Assembly: GCA_964423405.1 (NCBI GenBank)
Contig: CAYREY010000012.1
Span: 1-64,000 of the forward strand
Source of the DNA: Bog-950 sp964423405
GTDB lineage: Bacteria; Bacteroidota; Bacteroidia; Chitinophagales; LD1
Direction: 5' to 3'
DNA: 64,000 bases
Shown: in pieces, positions 33,651 to 44,400 of the stretch
Layout: every line of letters starts with the position of its first letter
How positions within the stretch are numbered: position 1 is the first letter of the stretch
The notes under the pieces: generated by a model
Told to the model about the DNA's origin: nothing
Databases searched by the model: none
The model's input: only the letters and a program-made list of their open reading frames with translations
Made by a program: the position numbers and the translations under genes

Positions 33651-34031
33651 GGCTGCCTGTCGGGCTGCGGTTAGTTTAACTACCATATCGGCCTTTTTGC
33701 GCAGGTACATATTGTACTGCTCTTCGGTAATCATAGCTTTTAGGTTAGCTTCTATGTGGTTGCTCTGGCGCATGAGCATTACATTTACCCGCTCCTGGCT
33801 GGCTGGCGAAAACCCTAATTGTTCTGCCTGGCTTTGCGCGCTGGCTTCAAGCAAATGTTTAAGTTTGGTTTGGGCTTCAGTTGATAGGTTCAACTCGCTG
33901 TTGATAATATTTAAAACAATAGCCGCTTCCTGCGTGTTTTTCATGGCATAGAAATCGGACGAAACAGTTTGCTGTGCAAACGAAAATAGAGCGGTCAATA
34001 AAATAACTGCTGTTGCGATTAGTTTTTGCAT
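33639..34031 (-). CDS. secreted helical protein, unknown function
   Basis: 130 residues with a signal peptide (about 1-20, ending SFAQQ). The mature part is almost entirely amphipathic helix (LNLSTEAQTKLKHLLEASAQ, LMRQSNHIEANLKAMITEEQ). This resembles small periplasmic helical proteins of the Spy/CpxP or DUF4168 style, but I see no diagnostic motif. It is convergent with and overlaps the aminotransferase gene by 12 bases. Confidence 0.72.
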   Translation of the reverse strand: MQKLIATAVILLTALFSFAQQTVSSDFYAMKNTQEAAIVLNIINSELNLSTEAQTKLKHLLEASAQSQAEQLGFSPASQERVNVMLMRQSNHIEANLKAMITEEQYNMYLRKKADMVVKLTAARQAASGK

Positions 34032-34107
34032 GTAGTATGTTGTATTTAGCTAATTTACAAAGATAATTATCACATTACCCCCTTTTAGGGACTGATTATG
34101 AGTGATT

Positions 34108-35418
34108 ATGAGTGATTCTACGAAAATATCCATCTTTTGGTTTCGCCGCGACCTGCGTTTAGAAGATAATGCCGGACTGTACCACGCCCTTAAAGCCGGC
34201 CGGCCGGTGTTGTCGCTGTTTATATTCGATACCACCATTTTAGATGCGCTGGAAGATAAAGCCGACCTGCGGGTACAGTTTATACACCAGGAACTGACCC
34301 GCTTAAGTAATGAGTTGGCTGAGTTGGGCTCTACCTTATTGGTAAAAACCGGCAAGCCGCTGGACGTTTGGGCCGCCTTGCTTAAAGAATACCCGGTTGC
34401 CGATGCATTTACCAACCACGATTATGAGCCGTATGCTATAGACCGCGATATGAAAGTGGGGGAGATGCTGGCTACAACCGGTGGCAAGTTACACACCTAT
34501 AAAGATACTGTTGTGTTTGAAAAGCACGAAGTAGTGAAAGATGATGGGCTGCCTTACACCGTGTTTACGCCATTTAGCCGTAAATGGCGTGCGGCGCTTA
34601 AACCGTTTTATTATAAAAGCTACCCTACGCTTAAATACTCCGATGCGTTTATTAAAATGAAACCGTTGCCACTACCCACATTACAGGATATTGGCTTTAG
34701 TGAACAAAAATTTGATTTTCCGGCAAGGGTGGTAAAGAATGATATCGTAGCTAAGTACACCGAGCAGCGCGATTTCCCGGCTATAAATGGTACTTCGCAT
34801 TTAGGGCTGCACCTGCGCTTTGGTACATTAAGCATACGCAAGTTGCTGGCGTATGCCTTACAGCGTAACGAGACTTTTGTAAACGAGCTGATATGGAGGG
34901 ATTTTTACCAGCAGATATTATTTCACTTTCCGCATGTGGTAAAGGGGGCATTTAGAAAGGAATACGATGCTATAGCGTGGGAGAATGATGAGAAGAAGTT
35001 TGCTGCCTGGTGCGAAGGCCGTACCGGTTACCCTTTGGTAGATGCTGGCATGCGCGAGTTGAATACAACCGGTTACATGCACAACCGGGTACGTATGGTA
35101 GTGGCCAGTTTTTTAACCAAACACTTACTGATAGACTGGCGCTGGGGCGAAGCCTACTTTGCACAAAAGCTACTTGACTTTGACCTGGCTGCCAACAATG
35201 GAGGCTGGCAATGGGCGGCAGGTAGCGGCACCGATGCTGCGCCGTATTTCAGGGTGTTTAATCCACAACTGCAAATGGAGCGGTTTGACCCGCAAATGAA
35301 GTATGTAAAAAAATGGGTGCCCGAGTTTGGTACACCGGCTTACCCCAAACCTATAGTAGAACACAAGCTGGCAAAAGATAAAGTAATGGCGGCTTATGGT
35401 ATGGCACTAAAAAAATAA
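34108..35418 (+). CDS. phr: deoxyribodipyrimidine photolyase / cryptochrome family
   Basis: 436 residues from ATG 34108 (GTG 34102 is also in frame). The N-terminal alpha/beta antenna domain starts ISIFWFRRDLRLEDN. The FAD-binding helical domain carries TSHLGLHLRFGTLSIRKL, LIWRDFYQQILFHFP, RTGYPLVDAGMRELNTTGYMHNR and the late GGWQWAAGSGTDAAPYFRVFNP. These are class I CPD-photolyase signatures. The enzyme repairs UV-induced pyrimidine dimers with blue light. A short direct repeat (GATTATGAGT twice) sits across the start. Confidence 0.94.
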   Translation: MSDSTKISIFWFRRDLRLEDNAGLYHALKAGRPVLSLFIFDTTILDALEDKADLRVQFIHQELTRLSNELAELGSTLLVKTGKPLDVWAALLKEYPVADAFTNHDYEPYAIDRDMKVGEMLATTGGKLHTYKDTVVFEKHEVVKDDGLPYTVFTPFSRKWRAALKPFYYKSYPTLKYSDAFIKMKPLPLPTLQDIGFSEQKFDFPARVVKNDIVAKYTEQRDFPAINGTSHLGLHLRFGTLSIRKLLAYALQRNETFVNELIWRDFYQQILFHFPHVVKGAFRKEYDAIAWENDEKKFAAWCEGRTGYPLVDAGMRELNTTGYMHNRVRMVVASFLTKHLLIDWRWGEAYFAQKLLDFDLAANNGGWQWAAGSGTDAAPYFRVFNPQLQMERFDPQMKYVKKWVPEFGTPAYPKPIVEHKLAKDKVMAAYGMALKK

Positions 35419-35445
35419 AACCTCCCGCTTTTTGGGCGGGAGGTT
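35419..35445. terminator. terminator between photolyase and coiled-coil gene
   Basis: AACCTCCCGC and GCGGGAGGTT pair perfectly around a seven-base loop. It starts on the base after the photolyase stop codon. The T-run is weak on the plus strand and A-rich sequence precedes the stem, which would give a better T-run for the minus strand. Confidence 0.7.
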
Positions 35446-35479
35446 AGCCAATGCATAAAGCATGGTAGCCAATAAGAAA

Positions 35480-36406
35480 TTACACTAACGTTACTTTGCC
35501 TGAGCCTATCACGTAACCGTTTTGGTAAACCTCTACGGTGTAAGTACCTGCATCTTTAATCTGTTGGCTCCAGTACACTATCACTTTCTTATTGTTCTGG
35601 TCGTAGTTGAAATCAGCTTTCTTGGTGTATTTAACCGGCTCTGGTTGTGTGGCCGATAGTATTTCGCCCGAACCCTGATCGGCTACTGCTATGGTTTCGC
35701 CTTTAGGGTTAATGATGCGCACATACAGGCTAACCGGTCCCGGATCCAGCACTTTATTGGCGCCGGTTTCAAAACTTATCTTCAGGCTTTCGGCAGCTTT
35801 TATACGTTTAACCGGTACCTCTTTACCGTTGTTACGTTTTTTAATAGCCTCTACATCCAGTTTGGCAATTGGCAGCAGCGAACCTACTTCTACCTTTTTA
35901 GCCAGGCCCTGGTTTTGCTCGGTCAGTTTGCTGGTAGTGCTTTTCTCCAGACTGAGGTCGGTATTAAGCTGTGTATTTGCCGCCATCAACTCCTGGTTCT
36001 GGCGCGTAAGCTGATCAACCTGCGCCGTCATGTCGGCAATAGAAGCTTTATACTCTGCTATCATCTGGCGGGCTTTATCCAACTCGCGCTGGGTAAGTTT
36101 GTTTTTAGAGAAAAGAGCAGTCAGTTCGCGTTTGCTTTTGTCCAAATCCTGCTGTTTCTCTGTAATTGCTTTATCCAGTTCGGCAGTTTTACCTTTAAAC
36201 TGTTCCAGCTCTTCACTTTTTAAATTGAAGGTGGATGTGAGGTCGTTAAACTGTTTTTGCAAAGCCGTTTTTTGTGTAGTAACATCGGCTTTTTCGCTGC
36301 GGGTATTCATGTAGAAGTAGAGGGTAAGGCTGTTTAGCAGCAGCAACACTACAACAGCACCGGTAAATACGCCCTTGCTTACTCCTTGTTTCTGATTGGT
36401 TTCCAT
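35480..36406 (-). CDS. membrane-anchored coiled-coil protein, unknown function
   Basis: 308 residues. There is a short cytoplasmic N-terminus, one membrane helix (GVFTGAVVVLLLLNSLTLYF, about 12-31), a long coiled coil (about 38-175, with heptads such as LDKSKRELTAL and LTRQNQELMAANTQL) and a C-terminal beta-rich domain (about 195-308). The domain organisation suggests a periplasmic structural or sensor protein. I do not recognise a named family. Confidence 0.8.
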   Translation of the reverse strand: METNQKQGVSKGVFTGAVVVLLLLNSLTLYFYMNTRSEKADVTTQKTALQKQFNDLTSTFNLKSEELEQFKGKTAELDKAITEKQQDLDKSKRELTALFSKNKLTQRELDKARQMIAEYKASIADMTAQVDQLTRQNQELMAANTQLNTDLSLEKSTTSKLTEQNQGLAKKVEVGSLLPIAKLDVEAIKKRNNGKEVPVKRIKAAESLKISFETGANKVLDPGPVSLYVRIINPKGETIAVADQGSGEILSATQPEPVKYTKKADFNYDQNNKKVIVYWSQQIKDAGTYTVEVYQNGYVIGSGKVTLV

Positions 36407-36627
36407 ACTTGTTGATTTTAATGGTTAGATAATAAGTAGCACTATTTCATAAGCCTATTTGTTGTTATGATAGCAACGGTGTGTAGCATTTATGTATTGC
36501 TTGTAACCATTGTTATATTCTGCTAACAGTATTTCAAAAGTTGTGCCGGTGCCAATACAGGGTGTATTAACAGTATTTTGAGGAAAGGGTGAGTATAGTT
36601 GGGGAATACTTTACGCGTATTGTGGGC

Positions 36628-37521
36628 TTAGCTACCTTTACTAAACCACGGAATGAGCACCGATACCTGTTTTACATACTCAGCATAGCCGGGTTTGCTT
36701 TTCAGGTTTTTCTCTTCCATCATGGGTATGCTGGCAAACAGAAACATAACCAGCATGGCTACCCAGCCAAAGGCTGTCCACCAGTATTGTGGTGCTATAC
36801 TTAGTTGTATTACCCATAAGCCAAACCAGAATAGTATTTCGCCAAAGTAGTTGGGATGGCGGCTATAGCGCCAGATACCTTCGTTGATAAACTCGCCGGG
36901 CTTTGCGCGTTTTTTAAAGCTGCGCATTTGTTCATCGGCCAGTAGTTCAATTATAGTAGCCAGCAATGCAATTGCTACACCTATACCTACTATAACAGGG
37001 CTATAGGTATAGCACTTTAGTTGCGTGGCAAGTGTGCTTGCATAATACACCGGTACCATACCGGCAAACACCATGAGCGTGGGGAACATATGTATGCCGC
37101 CAAAGTTGGTAAGCCAATACAGCTTAGGGTTTTTGTTGCGTAACATTACATAGCGCCAGTCTTCGTGTACCAGGCCATGCCAGCCGCGGGCCCAGTTAAG
37201 GGTTAGCCTTATGGCCCATACCGAAATACTTACCATTAATGCCAGGCTTATTATACCGGCAGTTTGGTTAACGCTAAACCAGTACCATGCTATAAAAGGA
37301 GGGATAACGCTCCAGTACGGATCGTACAGGCTGGAGTTTTTGAAGAGCAGGCTGAACGAATAAACCACTACCGTAGCAATAACATCGGCTATTAGTGCCA
37401 GCCATAGCGGGCTTAGATTACCGGTGTAGAAAAATAAAAACGCACCGGCTACCGTACATGCAATAAGGTACACAAAAGTGCATATAACAAACGATGCTGT
37501 AAGTGAATATTTACCTTGCAT
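36628..37521 (-). CDS. DUF1295 / steroid 5-alpha-reductase-like membrane protein
   Basis: 297 residues with about seven membrane segments. Family blocks are visible: YDPYWSVIPPFIAW, WARGWHGLVHEDWRY, and the C-terminal IWRYSRHPNYFGEILFWFGLW, which is the NAD(P)H-binding signature of the isoprenylcysteine methyltransferase and steroid-reductase group. The physiological substrate in bacteria is unknown. The 220-base gap upstream (36407-36627) holds no feature I can support. Confidence 0.88.
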   Translation of the reverse strand: MQGKYSLTASFVICTFVYLIACTVAGAFLFFYTGNLSPLWLALIADVIATVVVYSFSLLFKNSSLYDPYWSVIPPFIAWYWFSVNQTAGIISLALMVSISVWAIRLTLNWARGWHGLVHEDWRYVMLRNKNPKLYWLTNFGGIHMFPTLMVFAGMVPVYYASTLATQLKCYTYSPVIVGIGVAIALLATIIELLADEQMRSFKKRAKPGEFINEGIWRYSRHPNYFGEILFWFGLWVIQLSIAPQYWWTAFGWVAMLVMFLFASIPMMEEKNLKSKPGYAEYVKQVSVLIPWFSKGS

Positions 37522-37538
37522 TTATCTGGCTGTTTAAG

Positions 37539-37556
37539 TCTCCCCTTTAGGGGAGA
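37539..37556. repeat. short palindromic intergenic element
   Basis: TCTCCCC and GGGGAGA are complementary around a TTTA loop, followed by TTTAGAGGGG. It sits between two minus-strand genes and has the look of a short dispersed palindrome; only one copy is seen in this window. Confidence 0.4.
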
Positions 37557-37567
37557 TTTAGAGGGGT

Positions 37568-38728
37568 TTATTGACTGTCCCACTTCTCTGTAAAATCTAT
37601 CAATGCGGTTTTAACGTTATTAAGGGCAATCTCGCTAAGGTTGTCAACTACATCCAGACGGGTATGGTAGGTAGGGTCCAGTTTATCCATGCCAAGACCA
37701 ATCATAGATACGGCAGGTATGCCAGCACGAACAAAGAAAACGCCATCGGTGCCACCAATAGGAGTAGAGCCGGTTTTGATAGGGAAATTTTTTGCCTTAA
37801 AACTACTCTGTACTTTCTCCAGCAGGTTTTTATCGAACACGGTGCCGTTCATGGTTTCGCGTTTAATCAGGCAAACTTCTTCGGGTATGCGGATGCTATC
37901 GATGTTAACCAGGTGGGCTTTCTCTTCTTTCAGTTCGGGTAACTGCATTTTTACGTAGTGGTATGAACCGGTCAGTCCGGTTTCTTCGCTGCCGAAGCTT
38001 ACAAATTTAAGCCGGGTGTTTTTTAAGGTAGATTTGCCTTTGTTGTTAGGGTCGGCAAAATGTTTTACCACATCAAACGATATAGCTACACCGGTCAGGT
38101 TATCGCAGGCGCCGTCAACGGGGTTATCGCCGTGCATATTAAAGTAAGCCACCAATGTTGGCGATAGCACTACAAACAATAAGAACACATACCAGGCCCA
38201 TGCGCCGCTGAACAATACAGCAAACAAACAGAACACAGGAAACAGCACCATTATAGCACCGCCCAGTACGGTAAGTGTACCACCGTAGTGCCCCAGTTTG
38301 TACCACCATTTAAATTCGTACACACTATCAATGTGCCCGCTGAAAATGAGGGTGTTTTTTACTTCGCCCTGTGGCTCCAGGGTGGCCTCTACATTCCACG
38401 ATTTTAGTTTAGGGCCTGGGAAGTTGCCCAGTATAGAGCGGTAGGTCATAAAATCGAGCACAAAGGCCAGTGCATTTACAAACGATACTACCAGCGCTGC
38501 CAAGTGTTGATCTAAATAGTAAAGCAGCAACGAAATATAAAGCAAGGCACTGTAATATTTAAGCTTGCCAAAACGGGCGTGCAGGTACTCTTCAAACTCC
38601 AGTACCTTTACTTTGGGTGTAAACTCTTTACACCGGTCGGCTACTAATAGTTGTGCGTTGCGCTCGGCTTCGCTGCCGGCGGGGCGGGGGCCAAAACGTT
38701 CAATAATTTCAGAAATCAGGTTAATCAT
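37568..38728 (-). CDS. M28 family aminopeptidase-like membrane protein
   Basis: 386 residues. Two to four membrane segments (about 65-100 and 155-195) are embedded before and within a M28-type metallopeptidase domain. Zinc-site motifs are LIFSGHIDSVYE (H, D), GACDNLTGVAIS (D), SFGSEETGLTGS (EE pair), DSIRIPEE and the final YHTRLDVVDNL (H). The preserved ligands suggest an active enzyme. The membrane helices are unusual compared with secreted M28 peptidases and point to a membrane-attached, outward-facing or Fxna-like form. Confidence 0.85.
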   Translation of the reverse strand: MINLISEIIERFGPRPAGSEAERNAQLLVADRCKEFTPKVKVLEFEEYLHARFGKLKYYSALLYISLLLYYLDQHLAALVVSFVNALAFVLDFMTYRSILGNFPGPKLKSWNVEATLEPQGEVKNTLIFSGHIDSVYEFKWWYKLGHYGGTLTVLGGAIMVLFPVFCLFAVLFSGAWAWYVFLLFVVLSPTLVAYFNMHGDNPVDGACDNLTGVAISFDVVKHFADPNNKGKSTLKNTRLKFVSFGSEETGLTGSYHYVKMQLPELKEEKAHLVNIDSIRIPEEVCLIKRETMNGTVFDKNLLEKVQSSFKAKNFPIKTGSTPIGGTDGVFFVRAGIPAVSMIGLGMDKLDPTYHTRLDVVDNLSEIALNNVKTALIDFTEKWDSQ

Positions 38729-38812
38729 ACTATAGCGTGTTGTTGGTTGCGGTTTGTTTTTTTTAGTTGTCTGTTGTTAGTTGCCGGTTGTCAGAAATGA
38801 GAGTGCTACTCA

Positions 38813-40465
38813 TTATGCAATCTTCTTTTCTACAATGGCTAACACTTTGCGTTCCATTTCTTTGGCTTTGTCAAGTATCTCTTTGCCTTTTTGCAGTTTG
38901 CGCGCGGTGTAGCGTTTATCGCTGTACGATGCGGCGTTAATTTTTACGTTCAGCCATGCGCCGTACACGGCAGAGCGTGCACACAAAGCACCTACACCGG
39001 CATCGGAAACAGAGTTAGGGTTACCATGCTCCGCCATTGCTTTAATTACATCGAATGATTTAAGCGATAGCTCCATTACTTTAAAAGGGACTTCTATTGC
39101 GTATTTGGTGGCTGCCTGTATGGCCTCTTTACGGGCTGCTTTTTCGGTATCGTTGCCTTTGGGTAGGGCAAATGCATCCATTATTTTATTAAAAGCGCGG
39201 GTATCTTCATCTACCAGCTTCAGCAGTTCGTCTTTTATCTTCTGTCCATCTTCGGCGTAGTCCGAAAACTCTTTCCAGCGTTCGTCCCAGCCTTTTTTGT
39301 GCGATGACAGGTTGGCTACCATAGTACCTAATGAGATACCCAACGCACCGATATATGCCGAAATAGAACCACCGCCCGGGGCAGGGCTTTCGCTGGCTGT
39401 TTCATCGGCAAAGCGGTGCAGGTTCATTTGCACCAGTGGCGATGCGGCGGTATCTTCCAGCAGGTATTCTATTATCCGCTTGCGTGGCTCGAATGGGGTT
39501 AACTCATCCAGCCCCATGCTTTTAATGGCAATTTTTATCAGTTCATCTTCGCTAACACCGGTAGAGCGGTTTTGCTTCAGCAAAAAGTATTTGCCGGCAT
39601 CCAGCATAGATTTAAGGGGGATTAACCCAATCAACTCGCTACCGGTTACGCGCATACCGCGGTTGTACGCGCTTTTTACGCATTCATCAAATGCTATGTG
39701 TACCGGTGTTACATTTATGTTGGTCAGGTTCATACTTACCTGTGCTACACCGTACTCGGCAATATACCAACCAATACCCTTTACACTTTTACAGGCACCG
39801 GGTTGCGTAATCTCTTCACCGGCTTCGTTTTTTACTTTACGGCCCTGTTCGCGCACATCAAAGGCCACCGAGTTGGCGCGGCGGGTAGAAGTAGTATTGA
39901 GGTTAACGTTATAGGCTATCAGAAAATCGCGGGCGCCAATGGCTACGTTGCCGCTTTTTTCGTTAAAGCTGGCCGGGCCAAAATCGGGTTTCCAGCCGGC
40001 AGTTTTTATTTTTTGTGCAATGCCCTCGTATTCGCCGGCACGTACACTGGCCAGGTTTTTACGGTGTGGTGCACTGGCGGCGTACTCGTACAGGTATACC
40101 GGTATTTTCAATTCTTTACCCACCCGTTCGCCCAGCTTTTTAGCACAGGCTATGCAATCATCCATGGTGGCGTTGGCAATAGGTATAAACGGACAAACAT
40201 CGGTTGCGCCAAAGCGGGGGTGCTCGCCTTTATGCTTACGCATATCTATCAACTCGGCGGCTTTGCTCATGGCGCGGAATGCTGCCTCTACTACTGTATT
40301 TTCATCGCCCACAAATGTTACCACGGTGCGGTTGGTAGCCTTACCCGGGTCCACATTTAATAACCGTACGCCCTCCACTGTTTCAATGGCATCGGTAATC
40401 TGTTTTATGATATTCATATCGCGGCCCTCGCTAAAGTTGGGCACACATTCGATTATCTTTTTCAT
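38813..40465 (-). CDS. ftcD: bifunctional glutamate formimidoyltransferase / formimidoyltetrahydrofolate cyclodeaminase
   Basis: 550 residues. The formiminotransferase half (about 1-300) begins KIIECVPNFSEGRD and contains RFGATDVCPFIPI and EYGVAQVSMNLTN. The cyclodeaminase half (about 345-545) contains ESPAPGGGSISAYIGALG and NPNSVSDAGVGALCARSAVYGAW. It moves the formimino group from formiminoglutamate to tetrahydrofolate and then deaminates it, in histidine degradation. Single-gene fusion as in animals and many Bacteroidetes; other hut genes are not in this window. Confidence 0.94.
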   Translation of the reverse strand: MKKIIECVPNFSEGRDMNIIKQITDAIETVEGVRLLNVDPGKATNRTVVTFVGDENTVVEAAFRAMSKAAELIDMRKHKGEHPRFGATDVCPFIPIANATMDDCIACAKKLGERVGKELKIPVYLYEYAASAPHRKNLASVRAGEYEGIAQKIKTAGWKPDFGPASFNEKSGNVAIGARDFLIAYNVNLNTTSTRRANSVAFDVREQGRKVKNEAGEEITQPGACKSVKGIGWYIAEYGVAQVSMNLTNINVTPVHIAFDECVKSAYNRGMRVTGSELIGLIPLKSMLDAGKYFLLKQNRSTGVSEDELIKIAIKSMGLDELTPFEPRKRIIEYLLEDTAASPLVQMNLHRFADETASESPAPGGGSISAYIGALGISLGTMVANLSSHKKGWDERWKEFSDYAEDGQKIKDELLKLVDEDTRAFNKIMDAFALPKGNDTEKAARKEAIQAATKYAIEVPFKVMELSLKSFDVIKAMAEHGNPNSVSDAGVGALCARSAVYGAWLNVKINAASYSDKRYTARKLQKGKEILDKAKEMERKVLAIVEKKIA

Positions 40466-40516
40466 GGTTGAAATTTTGTGTGAATATAAAAGTGTTTAGT
40501 TCTTATGTTTGAGTTT

Positions 40517-41317
40517 ATGAACAACAAAGAACAAAAGCTGCAGGCCTTTGAGCGGATACTGAAAATAATGGACGAACTGCGCGAGCAGTGCCCCTGGGAT
40601 AAGAAACAAACCATGGAAACCCTGCGCCCACTTACCATTGAAGAAACCTACGAGCTTAGCGACGCCATACTAAAGGGCGATATGAAAGATATTAAAGAGG
40701 AGTTGGGCGACTTGCTGCTGCACTTTGTGTTTTATGCCCGCTTAGGTGAGGAGCAGGGCGCTTTTGATGTGGCCACGGTAATAAACGGGCTTTGCGAAAA
40801 ACTAATTTACCGCCACCCACACATATACGGCGATGTGAAAGTGAATAACGAGGAGGATGTAAAGAAAAACTGGGAGCAGTTAAAAATGCGAGAGGGTAAA
40901 AAATCGGTGTTGGGTGGTGTGCCCGACAGCCTGCCGGCGTTGATTAAAGCTTACCGTATACAAGAGAAAGCCGCGCAGGTAAAGTTTGAATGGGAGAACA
41001 TAGAAGATGTGTGGAAGAAAGTGGAGGAGGAGACCCTTGAACTGAAAAATGAAATAGCTGCCCGCACCAGCGATGAAGATGCTGCGGCCAACCAGAAAGT
41101 AGAGGAGGAGTTTGGCGACCTGCTTTTTGCGCTGGTAAACTATGCCCGCTTTTTAAAGGTAGACCCTGAAACCGCGCTGGAGCGTACCAATATTAAATTT
41201 ATGCGCCGCTTTAAGTTTATAGAGGAGCGTGCTGCGACATTAAATAAACCGTTGAAGGATATGACCCTGGAAGAGATGGATGGTATATGGAATGAGGCTA
41301 AGGCCAGTGGGTTATAA
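40517..41317 (+). CDS. mazG: nucleoside triphosphate pyrophosphohydrolase MazG
   Basis: 266 residues from ATG 40517, which matches the usual MazG start; an in-frame ATG at 40505 adds four residues. The first MazG domain (about 1-120) has ELREQCPWDKKQTMETLRPL and the metal-binding EETYELSDAI ... EELGDLLLH. The second repeats this as EEEFGDLLFALVNYAR. The enzyme hydrolyses NTPs to NMP and pyrophosphate. It is divergent from ftcD, with only 39-51 bases between. Confidence 0.94.
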   Translation: MNNKEQKLQAFERILKIMDELREQCPWDKKQTMETLRPLTIEETYELSDAILKGDMKDIKEELGDLLLHFVFYARLGEEQGAFDVATVINGLCEKLIYRHPHIYGDVKVNNEEDVKKNWEQLKMREGKKSVLGGVPDSLPALIKAYRIQEKAAQVKFEWENIEDVWKKVEEETLELKNEIAARTSDEDAAANQKVEEEFGDLLFALVNYARFLKVDPETALERTNIKFMRRFKFIEERAATLNKPLKDMTLEEMDGIWNEAKASGL

Positions 41318-41401
41318 ACAATATTCTACTTGTTATGGAGCAACGGGGCATACATTTTGTATAAACCTGTCAATATTTTATATTGCTAAAAACATTGCCT
41401 G

Positions 41402-44400
41402 TTGGCTTTAACCGATACGCTTAAAAAATACTTTCTACCGCTGTTGCTTGTTGTGGCATTGGGCATTTCTGTGCTCAGGCCCAGTACCGAAAGTTTGCGT
41501 ACTGTAGGGCAGCAATTGCAGCAGCGCCTTAACGATGCCGAAGCCTATTTTGATGAAGTTGTACAGCAGCCTGCACTACGCAAGGCGCTTGCCACCAGTA
41601 ATGAAGAAGCCGCTGTAATAGAAGATGCCGAAGCCTATGGGCTGATGCTGTACTATTACAAAGGTGGTATATTAAAACACTGGACCAGCAGCAGTACATT
41701 ACCACCGCTTACACCTACCAGTATAGATGAGGGTACAGGTTTTTACAAACTTAAAAACGGTTGGTACCAGCTAAGTAAATATACCGATACCGCTACCGGC
41801 GATGTGATAGTGGGCTTGTACACGGTTAAAAGTGAGTTTCCGTTTGAGAATAAGTTTTTAAAGAATGAGTTTGCCCCTGCCTTTAAGGCCCCGCATACTA
41901 TCAGCCTTAGCGACCAAAGCATACAGGGCTCGGTGCCGGTTAAAAACCTGAAGGGCGATTTTCTGTTTTGTATCTACCCATCCGGCGACGCGCAGGAGGC
42001 AGACATAAACTACCTGTTGCTGCTGGCACAACTGGTGTTGCTGGCACTGGTGTTTTATTACATTAACACGGCTGCAAAATGGGCACACACCCGTTGGGGT
42101 TTTATACCTGGTTTTGCAGTGTTGCTGTTACTGATAGCTGTGGTGCGTGGGGCGATGATATGGTTCGACCAGCCTTCGGAGTTTTATAAGCTTGATTTGT
42201 TTGACCCGCGTTATTATGGATCGTCTGTAGTTACCAAATCGCTGGGCGACCTGGTAATAAATTCAATACTGCTTACCTGGGTGGTAATTTATTACAGCCT
42301 TCACCACAGCCTGCCCGGTAGCTACCAGCGGCTAAACCGCTTTATCCGCCTGCAAAGTATTGCATTGGTGTTTGTGTACAGCTGGCTGGTATGGTGGGTG
42401 TTTAAAACCCTGGTGCTCGATTCTACCATATCGTTTGAAGTATATAATATACTTAGCCTTAACCAATACAGCTTACTGGGCCTGGTTTGTATTGCGCTTT
42501 TACTGGTAAGCCATTTTTTAATAGCCCGCAACATATTTGCCGGCTTGCTTACCATAGCCACCCCACGTAAATGGGTGCTGGGTTTTGCTGCTATGTATGG
42601 GGTGCTGTTTGCTGTGGCAGCGGTTAATTCGTTTTTTGTAGAGTCGCTTGTTTTTTCGGCTTTATGGTCAATAGCTTTTGTGTATATACTGTACACCATG
42701 CAGCAGCGCGATAGCTCGCTGGCGGTGCGCAACCTTATATTGTACGTGGCGTTTTACAGCATACTGGCTACTTTTTTAATAGAGAACCTGTATGAACGCA
42801 AAGAGCGTAACCAGCGTAAGTTTTTTTCGGGCAAGCTGGTTTCGGAGCGTGATTTTGTGGCTGAGTATCTGTTTGGAGATATTGCCAGCCGTATAGGCAG
42901 CGATGCTTTTATCCGTAATTTTTTTACTAATCCTATTCTTTCAAAAAAAGAAGTAACCGACCGTGTTAACTCGCTGTACCTGGGTGGTTATTTCAATAAG
43001 TTTAACCTGAAGTTGTATGCTTTTGATACAGCCGGTAAGCCGTTGCGTAATGATGATACACTTACCCTTGGTGACTGGAAACGCCTTACCGGTGCCGATA
43101 GCCTGCCGCTGCGCTCCCTTAGTTACATAAACGATACAGCACTCAATTATTCGTACCTGTCGTTTATAGGGGTTTCAAATGACAGTACTCCGTTGGGTAC
43201 ATTAATGCTACGGCTAAACCCCAAGGTATATTACGGTCAGAATGTTTACCCCGAGTTGTTGCTGGGTAGTAACCTTACGGTATCTAACAACGTGAACAAT
43301 TATGCTTATGCTATCTACCAGAACAATAAGCTGATTGCGCAATCGGGCGATTTTTCGTACTCGTACTACTGGAACCAGGCCTATGATTTTGAAGGCAGCG
43401 ATTTTAAGTTTATTGAAGAAGATGAGTGGGAGCACAGCATACAGCGGTTTGCCAATGGCAAGCAGGTGATAGTATCGGTACCGCGCGAGCCGGTTTTTGA
43501 GCCGGTGGCTACTTTCTCGTACCTGTTTACCTTTTTGTTTTTGAGCGTGCTGGTATTACTGGTGGGTTTCAGGCTGCTAAGCCACGGTACTATTGATAGT
43601 ATTATACCCGAAGACCTGGCCCTATCGTTTCGTACCCGCATTAACTACTCTATGCTGGCTATGATTGTAGTGTCGTTTGTTATTATCGGTATTATAACCA
43701 TTAGTTTTTTTAGCCGGCAGTACGATAATTTTTACACAGACCGCTTACTACGCAAAGAGAAAGTGGTACATGCCAGCCTGGAGTATTTTATACAGCGCAC
43801 CAACAACACCCGCATAACCAAAGGCAACAGCGAACTTGATTTTGAAGTAGCCCGGCTGGCAGAGATAAATGCGGTGGACATTAACCTGTATGACCGCAGC
43901 GGCGACCTGGTGGTGGCCTCGCAGCCCATAGTGTACGATAAAGGGCTGGTAAGCCGTAAAATGAACCCCGATGCGTATTTTGAGCTGGAGAGTAACCGCA
44001 CAGCACAGGTTACTGCGCAGGAGCAGATAGGCGGGTTAAAGTACCAGGCTACCTATGCGCCGGTAAGGGATAGCCGGGGCGAAACGGTTGCCTATATCGG
44101 CATACCTTATTTTGAGCGGTCGAAAAATGTAGATGATGAGGTATCGTCGTTTTTGGTGGCGCTGATGAATGTGTATGTGTTTTTATTGATTTGCGCGGCA
44201 GTGCTGGCGTATTTTATATCTAACTCTATTACCCGTCCGCTTACTATTATAAGCGAAAAGCTGCGCATACTAAACCTGAACAAAATAAACGAGCCTATTG
44301 AGTGGAACAGCCGCGATGAGATAGGCATACTGGTAAGCGAGTACAATAAAATGATTGCCGAACTGGAGCAAAGCGCTCAGAAACTGGCCAAAGGCGAGCG

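Noticed and set aside
38729..38812. Possible promoter or small gene between ftcD and the M28 peptidase
   Set aside because: Only filler words (GTTAGTTGCCGGTTGTCAG type) are present; no frame or promoter boxes.
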